Part shown: in pieces, positions 36,217 through 45,277 of the stretch
Layout: every line of letters begins with the position of its first letter
Position numbering within the stretch: the stretch's first letter is position 1
Assembly (NCBI RefSeq): GCF_030124175.1
Contig: NZ_JASKMT010000001.1
Coordinates: 248,001-312,000 of the forward strand
DNA: 64,000 bases
Direction: 5' to 3'
Source: Streptomyces sp. 549
Lineage (GTDB): Bacteria; Actinomycetota; Actinomycetes; Streptomycetales; Streptomycetaceae
The notes under the pieces: model-generated
Database searches by the model: none
What the model was told of the DNA's origin: nothing
The model's input: only the letters and a program-made list of their open reading frames with translations
Made by a program: the position numbers and the translations under genes

Positions 36217-36654
36217 GTGACCGCATCGATCATCCAGCCCGCCGGCTCGCCCTGCACCATCGTCGTCTGCCGCGGCTGCTGCTGCGGTGACGCCCGCAAG
36301 CACCCGCGCACCGACCACGTCTGGCAGCTCGACCGGCTGCGGGCGGCGGCGGCCTCCTCGGGCGGCCGGGTGGCGGTGCGCACGACGGACTGCCTCGGTC
36401 CGTGCGGTCAGGCGAACATCGTGGTGGTCAGGCCGTCGGCGGCGGGCCGCCGGCACGGTGGGCGGGCGGCGTGGATCGGCTGGGTGATGGGCGACGACTG
36501 CACGGAGGAGATCATCGACTGGGCCGACGCCGGCGGCCCCGGCCTGGCCGAGCCCCCGGCGACGCTGGCCCTGCAGTTCGTCGACCCGCCCCGGGACTCC
36601 CCGGCGGCCCCCCGGGCCCGCGCCGCGCGCAAGGGCCGCGGCAAGCGCCGCTGA
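36217..36654 (+). CDS. Thioredoxin-like [2Fe-2S] ferredoxin
   Basis: A 145-residue protein from GTG 36217. The N-terminal cysteine cluster CRGCCCGDARKHP and the second pair CLGPCGQANIVVV match the four ligands of thioredoxin-fold [2Fe-2S] ferredoxins. The C-terminal 35 residues are Pro/Ala/Arg-rich and end in a basic tail (KGRGKRR) that may be disordered. It is monocistronic, 81 bp after the glycosylase. The electron partner is unknown. Confidence 0.85.
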   Translation: MTASIIQPAGSPCTIVVCRGCCCGDARKHPRTDHVWQLDRLRAAAASSGGRVAVRTTDCLGPCGQANIVVVRPSAAGRRHGGRAAWIGWVMGDDCTEEIIDWADAGGPGLAEPPATLALQFVDPPRDSPAAPRARAARKGRGKRR

Positions 36655-36726
36655 GCGGGCGGGCTCCCGGCCGGGGCGGGCGACGACGTGCCAAGGGGCC
36701 GGCCGGAGGCGGGCGGGCTGCGGAAG

Positions 36727-37338
36727 TCAGTCGGCCCGGACCGCGCCGCCCCGACGCCGCAGGTAGAGGGCCCCGGCCGCGGTGGCGAGCAGCAGCACCG
36801 CCCCACCGGTCACCGCGGCGGGGTACACCTCCTCGGTGAGCCCACCGGGGGCGGCCTCCCGGCCGCCGTGGCGCACCGGGCCGTGCACGGCGTCGAGGTC
36901 CAGGCGGAAGGCGGCGGTCCACTGCTGGCCGCCGGGGCAGTGGCCGTCCACGCCCCACACGGCGGACGGGTCGTACAGCCGGTCGGCGTCACTGCTGCGG
37001 CCGGCGTCCCGGGCGCTGTGCGCGGCGCCCGGCAGCAGCCGGTCGGCGCGGGCGATGCGGACGGTACCCCGGTAGCCGGGCCCGGTGGTGGTGTCGCTGC
37101 CGTCGTGCTCCCTGACGCGCGTGAGGCGTGCGGTGCCCCGGGGGAACGCCGCGGAGTCGGCGGTGATGCTGGCGGGGGCCGGGCCGTCCAGCGGTTCGCA
37201 GTGCACGGCCACGGTCAGCCGGTCGCCCGGTGCGACCCGCCGGGGCAGCGCGTCGGCGTCCGCCGCGTGGGCGGTGCCGCCGGGCAGCAGCAGCGCGGCG
37301 AGAACCACCGGCACGGACAGGGAAGCGACTCGACGCAC
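36727..37338 (-). CDS. Secreted, C-terminally membrane-anchored protein
   Basis: A 203-residue protein from GTG 37338 behind GGAGG. Residues 1-25 are a signal peptide (VRRVASLSVPVVLAALLLPG ending AHA). The exported part has two cysteines (HCEPLDG and GHCPGGQQW) that could form a disulphide. One C-terminal helix (VTGGAVLLLATAAGALYL) is followed by [10 protein letters not shown], a stop-transfer anchor. There is no LPxTG motif. The function is unknown. Confidence 0.8.
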   Translation of the reverse strand: MRRVASLSVPVVLAALLLPGGTAHAADADALPRRVAPGDRLTVAVHCEPLDGPAPASITADSAAFPRGTARLTRVREHDGSDTTTGPGYRGTVRIARADRLLPGAAHSARDAGRSSDADRLYDPSAVWGVDGHCPGGQQWTAAFRLDLDAVHGPVRHGGREAAPGGLTEEVYPAAVTGGAVLLLATAAGALYLRRRGGAVRAD

Positions 37339-37413
37339 GGCCGTGCCTCCACTCCTGGAGCGCGACCGCCGACCGACGGGCGACGGACCCGCCACGCTCC
37401 GTCACCGCCCACG

Positions 37414-38361
37414 CTAGACGCGCGGTTCCGACGCCGCATCCCGCCCGCCGCCGGACGGGCCGGCCGCCGCCCCGGGCGGTACCACGGCGATGGGGCAGCG
37501 GGCGTGAAGCAGGACGGCGTTGGTGACCGAGCCGACGACCAGGCTGGTCGGGCGGCGCCTCCTGCGGTGGCGGCCCACCACCACCAGGTCGCTGGACTCC
37601 GAGGCGGCCACCAGCCGCCCCGCCGCGTCCCCTGGCACGGTCGTGAAGTCGACCGGCACCTGCGGGTACAGGTCCTCGGTGAACCTTCGAAGTCGGTCCC
37701 GCTGCAGCCGGGCGGTCTCCCGGGTGATCTGCGGGCCGTCCGGGTCGGCGATCTCCGGGGCGTCACCCAGCAGGGTCAGCGTGGTGAACGGCACCGGGTG
37801 CGTGGTGATCACCTGGAGGCGGGACTGCCTGCGGGCGGCCTCCTGGAGGGCGAAGTCGACCACCGCGTCATCCGTCTCCTCCACGTCGAGCCCGAGGACG
37901 ACCCGGCCGTACGGCTCCTCCAGTGCGCCTCGCCCGCGCTCCAGGTGCGGCACCACCACGACAGGGCAGCCGGCGTGTGCGGCGGCGGCCCGGCCGTTGG
38001 AGCCCAGCAGCAGGCTGGCGAAGCCGCCCCGGCCGCGTGAGCCCAGCACCATCAGCTGGCCGCGCACTCCCATCTCGGGCAGTACGGCCGCGGGCACGCC
38101 GCTGACGGTGGTGAAGCGCACCTGCGGTTCGTCGCGGTGCCCCTCCAGTTGCTCGTTGATCCAGTCCAGCACCGGGTCCTGGCCGGGGGCGGGGGGTTCA
38201 GGCATGGGCTCCGGCACCCCGTGCGTGTTGGGCGGCCAGGGCCAGACGTGGACCGCCAGCACCTCCGCACCGCGCTGACGGGCCACGTCCATCGCCCATT
38301 GCAGGCCGCGCAGGCTGTGCTCCGACCCGTCCACTGCGGCGATCACCGGAAGCGCGTTCAT
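37414..38361 (-). CDS. Universal stress protein with two UspA domains
   Basis: A 315-residue cytoplasmic protein made of two tandem UspA domains. Domain 1 starts VIAAVDGSEHSLRGLQWAM and carries the ATP-binding loop GSRGRGGFASLLLGSNGRA. Domain 2 starts RVVLGLDVEETDDAVVDFAL with the loop [19 protein letters not shown]. Start ATG 38361 directly precedes the first strand. ATP-binding tandem Usp proteins are usually induced by hypoxia, starvation or other stress. Confidence 0.92.
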   Translation of the reverse strand: MNALPVIAAVDGSEHSLRGLQWAMDVARQRGAEVLAVHVWPWPPNTHGVPEPMPEPPAPGQDPVLDWINEQLEGHRDEPQVRFTTVSGVPAAVLPEMGVRGQLMVLGSRGRGGFASLLLGSNGRAAAAHAGCPVVVVPHLERGRGALEEPYGRVVLGLDVEETDDAVVDFALQEAARRQSRLQVITTHPVPFTTLTLLGDAPEIADPDGPQITRETARLQRDRLRRFTEDLYPQVPVDFTTVPGDAAGRLVAASESSDLVVVGRHRRRRRPTSLVVGSVTNAVLLHARCPIAVVPPGAAAGPSGGGRDAASEPRV

Positions 38362-38559
38362 GTCCCACCAGTCCTCTCTCACGGACGTCACAGCCGGATG
38401 GTGCTGCTTCCAGGGTGCAGTCCGGGGGCCACCCGCGCGAGGGCCGGGTGGGGCACGCCGCGCCCGTCCGGCCCCTCAGGCCGTACCCGTTGACGATCGG
38501 CCTCCGCTGTCCGAATAGTGATCTTGACGTGCCGCCCCTGGGCGGACAGAGTCACCGCG

Positions 38560-40032
38560 GTGGAGACCGACGAGTTGACTCCCGCCGAGCGCCGCGTGTG
38601 GCGGGCCTTCCCGCACGGCGACATGGTGGACTTCCGCTCCTCCCCCGGTGAGCGGCCGGAGGAGGGCGCCGGCTGGGGCCCGGAGCGCACCCTGCGCGCG
38701 ACGGTCCTGCGCACACTGCTGCTGAGTGTTCCAGCCGCGGACGGCGCGATCGCCTCACTCGGCGTGGTGGGGGCGCGGGTCAGCGGGCAGCTGGAACTGA
38801 AGTACAGCGACGTGGACGTCGCCGTCCGGTTCCGCGACTGCTACTTCGAACGCGCCCCGAAGCTGTACTCGACCCGGCTGCGGCTGCTCAGCTTCCGCGG
38901 CTCCCACCTGCCCGGGCTGACCGCTGCCGCGGCCCGGGTCGACGGCACGCTGCGGCTGTCGGACTGCCGTATCCACGGCATGGTGAAACTCGGCGGCGCG
39001 CAGGTCAGCGGCGCACTGATGGTGGACGGCGCGACCATCGGCACGGAGCCGGACACCCCGCACCGCGAGCCGGTGCTCCAGCTGAACCAGATGGAGATAG
39101 CGCACGACCTGCGGGCCGACCGGCTCACCGTGAACGGCCAGCTGCGGCTGTCGGGGGCGTCGATCTCCGGGTCGGTCTTCCTCCACCGGGCGCGGCTGCG
39201 GGCGCCGGGCGACACCGCGCTGCAGGCCGAGCGGCTGGCCGTCGGCGCCGACATCCACGCGATGCACCTACGGGTCGACGGGCGGGTCAACATCCGCGGC
39301 TGCCGGGTGCCGGGCCAGCTGAACCTGTCGCACGCCCGGCTGGCCAACCCCGGGGACGTGGCGCTGCGGGCGAGCAGCTGCACCGTCGGGGAGCTGTGGC
39401 TGCGGGAGGCCGAACCGGTCGTCGGGCTGGTCAACCTGCGGCGGTCGGTGGTGGAGGTGCTGCACGTCGCCCCGCAGACGTGGCCGGAGGCCGTGCAGTT
39501 CGACGCGCTCAGCTACACGACGCTGGTCCCGCACGAGCCGGCCGAGCAGCGCCTGCCGGTGCTCGAACGGGACCGGGACGGCTATGTCCCCTTCGCTTAC
39601 GAGCAGTTGACCGCCGCCTACCGCCGCATCGGCGACGACCACGGCGCCCGCACCGTGCAGTTGGCCAAGCAGCGCCGGCACCGCGGCACGCTGCCCTGGT
39701 ACGCGCGCATCTGGGGCCACATCCAGGACGCGGCGGTGGGGTACGGCTTCAAGCCGCTGCGGGCGGCGGGCTGGTTGACGGCGCTCCTGGCCGTCGGCAC
39801 CGCGGCGTTCGCCTCGGAACGCCCCCGTCCGCTGAAGGACGACGAGGCTCCCGCGTTCAGCGCCTTCTTCTACACCCTCGACCTGCTGCTGCCGGTGGTG
39901 GGATTCGGCCAGGAGGGCGCCTTCACCTCGCAGGGCTGGCGGCAGGGCCTGTCGTACGCGCTGATCGTGACCGGGTGGGTGCTGGCCACCACCGTCGCCG
40001 CGGGCGTCACCCGCGCCCTGAGCCGCAACTGA
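38560..40032 (+). CDS. Membrane protein with beta-helix-like repeat region
   Basis: About 490 residues from GTG 38560; the start is uncertain because the ribosome site is weak and the frame opens at 38518. Residues ~50-320 show repeated short hydrophobic strands (GARVSGQLELKYSDVDVAV, GTLRLSDCRIHGMVKLGGAQ, GQLRLSGASISGSVFLHRA) that suggest a right-handed beta-helix like pentapeptide-repeat proteins. The C-terminal ~130 residues hold hydrophobic helices (AAGWLTALLAVGTAAFA, SYALIVTGWVLATTVAAGV). Homologues are sometimes labelled membrane-associated oxidoreductase, but I see no cofactor motif to support that. Confidence 0.75.
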   Translation: METDELTPAERRVWRAFPHGDMVDFRSSPGERPEEGAGWGPERTLRATVLRTLLLSVPAADGAIASLGVVGARVSGQLELKYSDVDVAVRFRDCYFERAPKLYSTRLRLLSFRGSHLPGLTAAAARVDGTLRLSDCRIHGMVKLGGAQVSGALMVDGATIGTEPDTPHREPVLQLNQMEIAHDLRADRLTVNGQLRLSGASISGSVFLHRARLRAPGDTALQAERLAVGADIHAMHLRVDGRVNIRGCRVPGQLNLSHARLANPGDVALRASSCTVGELWLREAEPVVGLVNLRRSVVEVLHVAPQTWPEAVQFDALSYTTLVPHEPAEQRLPVLERDRDGYVPFAYEQLTAAYRRIGDDHGARTVQLAKQRRHRGTLPWYARIWGHIQDAAVGYGFKPLRAAGWLTALLAVGTAAFASERPRPLKDDEAPAFSAFFYTLDLLLPVVGFGQEGAFTSQGWRQGLSYALIVTGWVLATTVAAGVTRALSRN

Positions 40033-40131
40033 GCACGCCCGGCCCGCCGGTGTGACACCCGCGTCTGCGAGAATCGGTCGCTCCCGGCAGACGTGGTGGC
40101 GCCGGTGAGCCAGCGACAGGAGACCCGACCG

Positions 40132-40965
40132 ATGTCCCGCACGCCTTCCGGTCCGACCGCCGGGCGGCAGTCGCCCGACCTCGTCTCGGACTGCTCGAAC
40201 TGCTTCGGACTGTGCTGCGTCGCCCTCCCCTTCGCCGCCTCGTCCGGCTTCGCGGTCGACAAGGCCGCAGGGACGCCGTGCGGCAACCTCGGTGGCGGCT
40301 TCCGCTGCCGCATCCACGACCGGCTGCGGGACAGCGGCTATCCCGGCTGCACCGTGTACGACTGCTTCGGGGCGGGGCAGAAGGTCTCGCAACTGACCTT
40401 CGAAGGGCGGGACTGGCGGCGGTCCCCGGCCGACGCCCGCCCGATGTTCGACGCGTTCCCGGTGATGCGGCAACTGCACGAGCTCCTGGTGTACCTGACG
40501 GAGGCCGTCGACCTGCCGCAGGCGGGCCCGGTCCGCGCGCAACTCCGCCGGGCGCTCGCGGACACCGACCGGCTCACCCGGGGCAGCGCCGACGCGCTCG
40601 CGCGCCTCGATGTCACCGCCGTGCGGCAGGCGGTGAACCCGCTGCTGCTGCGGGCCGGCGAGCTGGCCCGGGCGGAGGTGCCGGGGCGCAAGGCCGACCA
40701 CCGCGGAGCGGACCTCGCCGGGGCGCGGCTGAGAGGCGCCCGACTGCGGGGCGCCAGCCTCCGGGGGGCCTGCCTGATAGCCGCGGACCTGACGGGGGCC
40801 GACCTGAGCCGCGCCGACCTCATAGGCGCCGACCTTCGCGACGCGGACCTCAGCGGCGCCGACCTGACCGGCGCGCTGTTCCTCACCCAACCCCAGCTCG
40901 ACGCGGCGAAGGGCGACCCGGCGACGCGCCTGCCCGCCCACCTGAGGCATCCGGCGCACTGGTGA
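40132..40965 (+). CDS. Cysteine-rich domain fused to pentapeptide repeats
   Basis: A 277-residue protein, ATG 40132 behind AGGAG. The N-terminal ~75 residues contain DCSNCFGLCC (C-x2-C-x3-CC), then GTPCGN, FRCRIHDRLRDSGYPGC and VYDCFG, a set of cysteines resembling the YkgJ-type zinc- or iron-chelating domain. A helical middle region follows. Residues ~198-255 are about twelve pentapeptide repeats (GADLAGARLRGARLRGASLR onward), which form a square beta-helix. A metal site joined to such a helix is unusual. The function is unknown. Confidence 0.82.
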   Translation: MSRTPSGPTAGRQSPDLVSDCSNCFGLCCVALPFAASSGFAVDKAAGTPCGNLGGGFRCRIHDRLRDSGYPGCTVYDCFGAGQKVSQLTFEGRDWRRSPADARPMFDAFPVMRQLHELLVYLTEAVDLPQAGPVRAQLRRALADTDRLTRGSADALARLDVTAVRQAVNPLLLRAGELARAEVPGRKADHRGADLAGARLRGARLRGASLRGACLIAADLTGADLSRADLIGADLRDADLSGADLTGALFLTQPQLDAAKGDPATRLPAHLRHPAHW

Positions 40966-41014
40966 CCACCGGGTGCCCCACACGACCCGCATCGGGTGCG
41001 TGGACTGCCGAACG

Positions 41015-41049
41015 CGCGGGAGCCCCCGGCTGTGCCGGGGGCTCCCGCG
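41015..41049. terminator. Perfect 16-bp hairpin terminator
   Basis: The arms 41015-41030 and 41034-41049 are exact reverse complements with a TGT loop. The hairpin lies between the pentapeptide gene and the 3' end of the convergent tRNA gene and can serve both. Confidence 0.88.
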
Positions 41050-41056
41050 TGGTGTG

Positions 41057-41141
41057 TGTCCGAGGGGGGACTTGAACCCCCACGCCCGATAAAGGGCACT
41101 AGCACCTCAAGCTAGCGCGTCTGCCATTCCGCCACCCGGAC
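41057..41141 (-). tRNA. tRNA-Leu, anticodon GAG
   Basis: On the minus strand the acceptor GTCCGGG pairs with CTCGGAC, including one G-U. The D-arm follows as TGGCGGAATGGCAGACGC. The anticodon stem is CTAGC/GCTAG with loop TTGAGGT, giving anticodon GAG. A long class II variable arm (TGCCCTTTATCGGGCG) and the T-arm GGGGG-TTCAAGT-CCCCC complete the tRNA-Leu fold. CCA is not encoded. No integrated element abuts it. Confidence 0.95.
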
Positions 41142-41328
41142 CGGTGAGCGTCGCGGCCGTGGCCGCGGCGACGTGCACAACAATACCAAGGTTTGCCGGT
41201 GCTTCTCACCTCGGTAACCGGCGGGACGCGGCACCGCGCAGGGGACGTCACGGAAGGTGACCGGCCCCGGGGAGCCCGGCTGCCGCGCAGGTCAGGGGTG
41301 CACGGCAGCTGGTCGTCCCGGCGCGGCG

Positions 41329-41368
41329 GGGGCAGGCACCGGCTCGGGACAGAGCCGGTGCCTGCCCC
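41329..41368 (-). terminator. Perfect 17-bp hairpin terminator
   Basis: The arms 41329-41345 and 41352-41368 are exact reverse complements with a 6-nt loop, 42 bp after the stop of the Tat-exported TIM-barrel gene. This marks the end of the 20-kb co-directional block. Confidence 0.85.
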
Positions 41369-41409
41369 GGCAGCCCCGCGCCCGCGCGTCGGCAGCCCGG
41401 GGCCGCCCG

Positions 41410-42465
41410 TCAGCAGCCGCCTCCGCCGCGCAGGTGCGCCGCGGAGGCGCGAGCGGTGCGGAAGGAGCCCGCGGGGTTGGCGACGGCGTCGGGGGCGTCG
41501 TCGCGTTCCACCAGCCAGTGGTGGTACTTCCGGCGGTTGCCGCGGGCGAGGGCGGTGACGAAGCTTCGGTAGTCGATGTCGCCGTCGCCGACGTCCGTCA
41601 TGCGGTAGCCGTCGCGGTGCGCCTCGTCGTGCTCGCCGTCCTTGACGTGGAACAGCGGGAACCGCTCGGGCGCGCGCTTGACGTACTCCAGCGGGTCGAG
41701 CGGGTCGGGGGTGCCGTCGGGCCGGGTGCTGAACCGGTGCCGGGCGGAGTACGCCCAGTAGACGTCCAGTTCCAGGTAGACGAGGGAGGGGTCGGTCTCG
41801 GCCATCATCAGGTCGTACAGCCGCTGCTCGGGGCGGTCGGTGGCGAAGCCGAACTCCTCGGCGTGGTTGTGCTGGTAGAACTTCAGGCCGCGTGCGCGGG
41901 CCGCCGCGCCGTAGGTGTTGAACTCGGCTGCGGCCCGCTTCCAGGCGTCCACGGAGTTGCCGTAGCGGGCCGGCGAGTTGGGAGTGCCGACGTGGGGCAG
42001 GCCCAGCTCGGCGGCGTCGTCGAGCACCCGTTCCAGCTGGGTGGCGAAGGTGTACGCGGCGGGGTCGCCGGAGTGGTAGCCGACGTGGCTGCCCACGGCC
42101 CGCAGGCCGTTGTCGCGCAGCAGCCGCTTCAGCGCGCCCAGCGTGATGGGCCCCGTGCCCTGGGTGTAGCCCGCGAACTCGACCTCCTCGTAACCGTAGC
42201 GGCGCAACTCCTCGAAGACCGGGCCGAAGCCGAGTCGCGCCACCTGGTCGCGCAGGGTGTACAGCTGGATGCCGAGGCGGCCGGGCGGCACGATCGGCGA
42301 GCGGCCCCGACCCGGCCGGGCGGCGGCGTCCGCGCCCGGGACGGGGGCGGCGTGCGCGGTGGCCGAGCCGGCGGTGCCCAGCATCGCCGCGGCGCCCGCG
42401 CCGGCGGCGACGCCGAGCATGCCGCGGCGGCTCAGGGCGTGGCGGAGTTCTTCGTGTCTGGCCAT
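41410..42465 (-). CDS. Tat-exported TIM-barrel sugar isomerase/epimerase-like protein
   Basis: A 351-residue protein, ATG 42465 behind AGGAG. The N-terminus ALSRRGMLGVAAGAGAAAML is a twin-arginine signal ending near ATAHA. The mature part is an AP-endonuclease-2-type TIM barrel: GRLGIQLYTLRDQVARLGF, YEEVEFAGY, FYQHNHAEEF, YLELDVYWAY and FPLFHVKDG, with His/Glu/Asp metal ligands. Export of such an isomerase points to sugar chemistry outside the membrane, e.g. on 3-keto-glycosides handled by the co-directional ThuA-DUF1080 protein. It lies 89 bp after the ebo-like cluster and may be cotranscribed with it. Its substrate is unknown. Confidence 0.85.
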   Translation of the reverse strand: MARHEELRHALSRRGMLGVAAGAGAAAMLGTAGSATAHAAPVPGADAAARPGRGRSPIVPPGRLGIQLYTLRDQVARLGFGPVFEELRRYGYEEVEFAGYTQGTGPITLGALKRLLRDNGLRAVGSHVGYHSGDPAAYTFATQLERVLDDAAELGLPHVGTPNSPARYGNSVDAWKRAAAEFNTYGAAARARGLKFYQHNHAEEFGFATDRPEQRLYDLMMAETDPSLVYLELDVYWAYSARHRFSTRPDGTPDPLDPLEYVKRAPERFPLFHVKDGEHDEAHRDGYRMTDVGDGDIDYRSFVTALARGNRRKYHHWLVERDDAPDAVANPAGSFRTARASAAHLRGGGGC

Positions 42466-42554
42466 GGACGGGTCTCCTGGTTCGTGGGTGGGCGGTTCCT
42501 GGCCGGCCTCGGGAACGGCCGGGGCGACTGGCGGAGCCGGGCGCGGTCGGCGGA

Positions 42555-44021
42555 TCACGCGGACGGGGCGCCACTGGACGAGGCGTCGGCGGGCGGGCCG
42601 AGGGAGAGGTCGAGCAGCAGGTTCTTGACGGCCGTGGCTGGCACGGGCCCGTCGGCGGCTCCGGGCAGCGAGCACAGCAGCACCGGCCCGTCGTCGGGGT
42701 GGGCGGGCAGCCGGCCGTGGCTGCCGCTGACCGGGGACGGGTCGAGCGGCACGACGGCCATCCGGTAGCGCAGGCCCGCCTTCTTGCGGGCCAGCGCCGT
42801 CGCCGCCCGGACCCGCACATAGGGGTCGCGGGGGTCCATGAAGAGTTCGGCCGGGTCGTAGCCGGGTTTGCGGTGGATCTCGACGAGCTGCGCGAAGTCC
42901 GGTGCGCGGGCGTCGTCCAGCCAGTAGTAGTAGGTGAACCAGGCCCCGGGTTCGGCGACGGCGACCAGCTCACCGGCCCTCGCGTGGTCCAGGCCGTGCT
43001 CCTTGCGTCCGGCCTCGTCCAGCAGCAGGTCCACGCCGGGCAGGTCGGCGAGGACCGCGCGGGCCGCTTCGACGTCCTCGGGGCGGCGCACGTAGACGTG
43101 CGCGATCTGGTGGTCGGCGACGGCGAACGCCCGGGAGGCGGCCGGGTCGAGGTACTCCATTCCGTCCTGGGTGTGGACCTCCAGCAGCCCGGCCCGCCGC
43201 AGCGCGCGGTTGACGTCCACCGGCCGGTCGGCCCGGGTGATGCCGTACTCGGAGAGCACCACGACGGCCACGCCCGCGTCGCGGGCGTCGTCCAGCAGCG
43301 GGGCGAGTTCCGTGTCCAGCGCGGTGGCGGCGGCGAACGCGCGCGGGTCGTCGGGGCCGTGGCGCTGGAGGTCGTAGTCGAGGTGCGGGAGGTAGGCGAG
43401 CGTGAGGTCGGGGCGCCGGGTGCGCAGCACATGGCGGGTCGCTCCGGTGATCCAGCGGGAGGAGGCGATGCCGGCCCGCGGGCCCCAGTAGCTGAACAGC
43501 GGGAACTCGCCGAGTTCGGATACGAGTTCGTCGTGGAGTTCGGGTGGCCGGGTGTAGCAGTCGGGCTCCTTGCGGCCGTCGGCGTAGTAGACGGGCCGGG
43601 GCGTCACGGTCCAGTCGGTGTCCGCTCCCATCGCGTACCACCAGCAGATGTTGGCCACCGTGTAGCCGGGCCGGCGGGAGCGGGCGGCGTCCCAGACCTT
43701 CTCGCCGCCGACGAGCGCGTTGTGCTGCCGCCACAGCAGGACCTCGCCGAGGTCCCTGAAGTACCAGCCGTTGCCGACGACGCCGTGCTCGGCGGGCAGG
43801 GCACCGGTGAGCAGCGTGGACTGCACGGTGCAGGTGACGGCGGGCAGCACGGTCTCCAGCGGCTGCTGCGTACCGTTCGCCGCGAGCGCGGACAGGTGCG
43901 GCATGGCCGCGAGCAGCCTGGGGGTGAGGCCGACGACGTCCACGACGAGCAGCGGGCGGGGGCGGTCCGGGTCGTGCGGTGCGGCGGCAGCGGGTGCGGC
44001 GGGTGTGCCGGTGTCGTTCAC
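42555..44021 (-). CDS. eboF: Alkaline phosphatase-family phosphodiesterase/pyrophosphatase (EboF-like)
   Basis: A 488-residue cytoplasmic protein, GTG 44021 behind AAGGAG. The N-terminus PLLVVDVVGLTPRLLAAMPHL and LPAVTCTVQSTLLTGALPAE give the first metal Asp and the Thr nucleophile of the nucleotide pyrophosphatase/phosphodiesterase group. YLPHLDYDLQRHGPDD and VVLSEYGIT supply further metal ligands. In ebo clusters a protein of this family is named EboF. Its start overlaps the eboE stop by 4 bp, so it is made with the cluster. Confidence 0.82.
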   Translation of the reverse strand: MNDTGTPAAPAAAAPHDPDRPRPLLVVDVVGLTPRLLAAMPHLSALAANGTQQPLETVLPAVTCTVQSTLLTGALPAEHGVVGNGWYFRDLGEVLLWRQHNALVGGEKVWDAARSRRPGYTVANICWWYAMGADTDWTVTPRPVYYADGRKEPDCYTRPPELHDELVSELGEFPLFSYWGPRAGIASSRWITGATRHVLRTRRPDLTLAYLPHLDYDLQRHGPDDPRAFAAATALDTELAPLLDDARDAGVAVVVLSEYGITRADRPVDVNRALRRAGLLEVHTQDGMEYLDPAASRAFAVADHQIAHVYVRRPEDVEAARAVLADLPGVDLLLDEAGRKEHGLDHARAGELVAVAEPGAWFTYYYWLDDARAPDFAQLVEIHRKPGYDPAELFMDPRDPYVRVRAATALARKKAGLRYRMAVVPLDPSPVSGSHGRLPAHPDDGPVLLCSLPGAADGPVPATAVKNLLLDLSLGPPADASSSGAPSA

Positions 44022-45274
44022 GGCAGCTCCTTGAGGCCCAGGTCGGCCAGCAGGTCGCGGGCCAGGGCTAGTTCGGCGGCGATGCCGTCGGCCAGCTGGT
44101 CCCGGGTGCGGGGCCGCAGGGCGGGCGGTAGGGCCTGCCAGGTGTAGGTCTCCACTTCGAGGTGGTGGGTGATCGGTGCGGGTCCGCCGACGAGGTGGGT
44201 GAGCGTGTCGCGCAGCACGCCGGTGGTGGCGGTGAGCGGGGGCTGCGGCGCGGTGTGCAGCGGGACGTGCAGGTGCACGCGCCACGGGCCGGTGGTGGCG
44301 AGCGGTCCCGCCGCGGCAGCCCCCGGCGCGAGGCCCGGGACGGCGGGATCATCGGCGTCGCGGGGGTCGCCGGGATCGGGATCGGCGGTTCCGAGGGCCT
44401 GGTGCAGGTCGTCGGTGCCGGTGATCCCCTGGGGGGTGCGGGCACGTGTCTGGTGCAGGAAGCGCGGCTCCACGTACTCCGCGAGCGCGGCCCGCACCCG
44501 GATGTCGGCCGGGTCCTCGGCGTGCAGTGCGGCGGAGAGCTGCGCCTTGACCAGGGGCACGCCGGCGGACCGGAGTGCGGTGACGGCCGTTGCGGGGTCC
44601 TCGAAGGCGGTGGCGAGGTGGCAGGTGTCCAGGCACACACCGATCCGCCCGGCCGGCGGGGCGTCGGGGCCGGTGAGCGCGGTGACGGCCTGGGCCGTGG
44701 TCTCCACCGTGCAGCCGGGTTCGGGTTCGAGGCCGACGCGGATGCTGCGGCCGGTGAGTTCGTGCAGGGCGTCGAGGCGCTGGGCGAGTGTGGTCAGTGC
44801 GGAGGCGGCCCGGCGGCCTTGCTCGGCGCCGAAGCCGGTGCGCCAGCCCAGCGGCAGGGTGGAGACGGTGCCTTCGGAGGTGTCGGCGGGCAGCAGCGCG
44901 GCGAGCAGCCGGGCCAGTTCGGCGGTGTGGTCCAGGCGTTCGGTCTCGGTCCAGTCGGGCCGGTAGACGCGGTACTTGACCCGACCGGCGCCGAACCCGC
45001 GGTAGGGAAAGCCGTTGAGGGTGACCACTTCGAGTCCGCGCCGGTCGAGCGAGGCGCGCAGGGTGCGCAGCGCGGCAGGGTCCGAGCCGAGTTCACGGGC
45101 GGCGTCGCGGGCCAGCCACAGGCCGACGCCGAGCCGGTCGCGGCCGGTGCGGCGGCGGACGGGCTCGCAGTGGTCGCGGAGCTGGGCGAGCACGCCGTCG
45201 AGGGTTTCGGCCGGGTGCACGTTGGTGCAGTAGGCGAGGTGCACGGTGGAGCCGTCGGGGTGGCGGAAGCGCAC
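44018..45274 (-). CDS. eboE: EboE-like TIM-barrel protein (metabolite traffic protein EboE)
   Basis: A 418-residue protein, GTG 45274. The opening HLAYCTNVHPAETLDGVLAQ and LGVGLWLARDAARELGSDP are strongly diagnostic of the EboE family. The barrel continues with LEVVTLNGFPYRGFG, VGLEPEPGCTVET, GVCLDTCHLATAFED and KAQLSAALHAEDP, which carry the metal-binding Glu/His/Asp of xylose-isomerase-like barrels. The C-terminal ~60 residues (HHLEVETYTWQALPP) are an EboE feature. It is located 3 bp after eboB and overlaps eboF. The reaction is unknown; cyanobacterial ebo genes are needed to move a metabolite precursor to the periplasm. Confidence 0.85.
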   Translation of the reverse strand: MRFRHPDGSTVHLAYCTNVHPAETLDGVLAQLRDHCEPVRRRTGRDRLGVGLWLARDAARELGSDPAALRTLRASLDRRGLEVVTLNGFPYRGFGAGRVKYRVYRPDWTETERLDHTAELARLLAALLPADTSEGTVSTLPLGWRTGFGAEQGRRAASALTTLAQRLDALHELTGRSIRVGLEPEPGCTVETTAQAVTALTGPDAPPAGRIGVCLDTCHLATAFEDPATAVTALRSAGVPLVKAQLSAALHAEDPADIRVRAALAEYVEPRFLHQTRARTPQGITGTDDLHQALGTADPDPGDPRDADDPAVPGLAPGAAAAGPLATTGPWRVHLHVPLHTAPQPPLTATTGVLRDTLTHLVGGPAPITHHLEVETYTWQALPPALRPRTRDQLADGIAAELALARDLLADLGLKELP

Positions 45275-45277
45275 GGC

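Noticed and set aside
41057..41141. tRNA-Leu as an integration site for a mobile element
   Set aside because: No integrase gene and no repeat of the tRNA 3' end were seen in the window.
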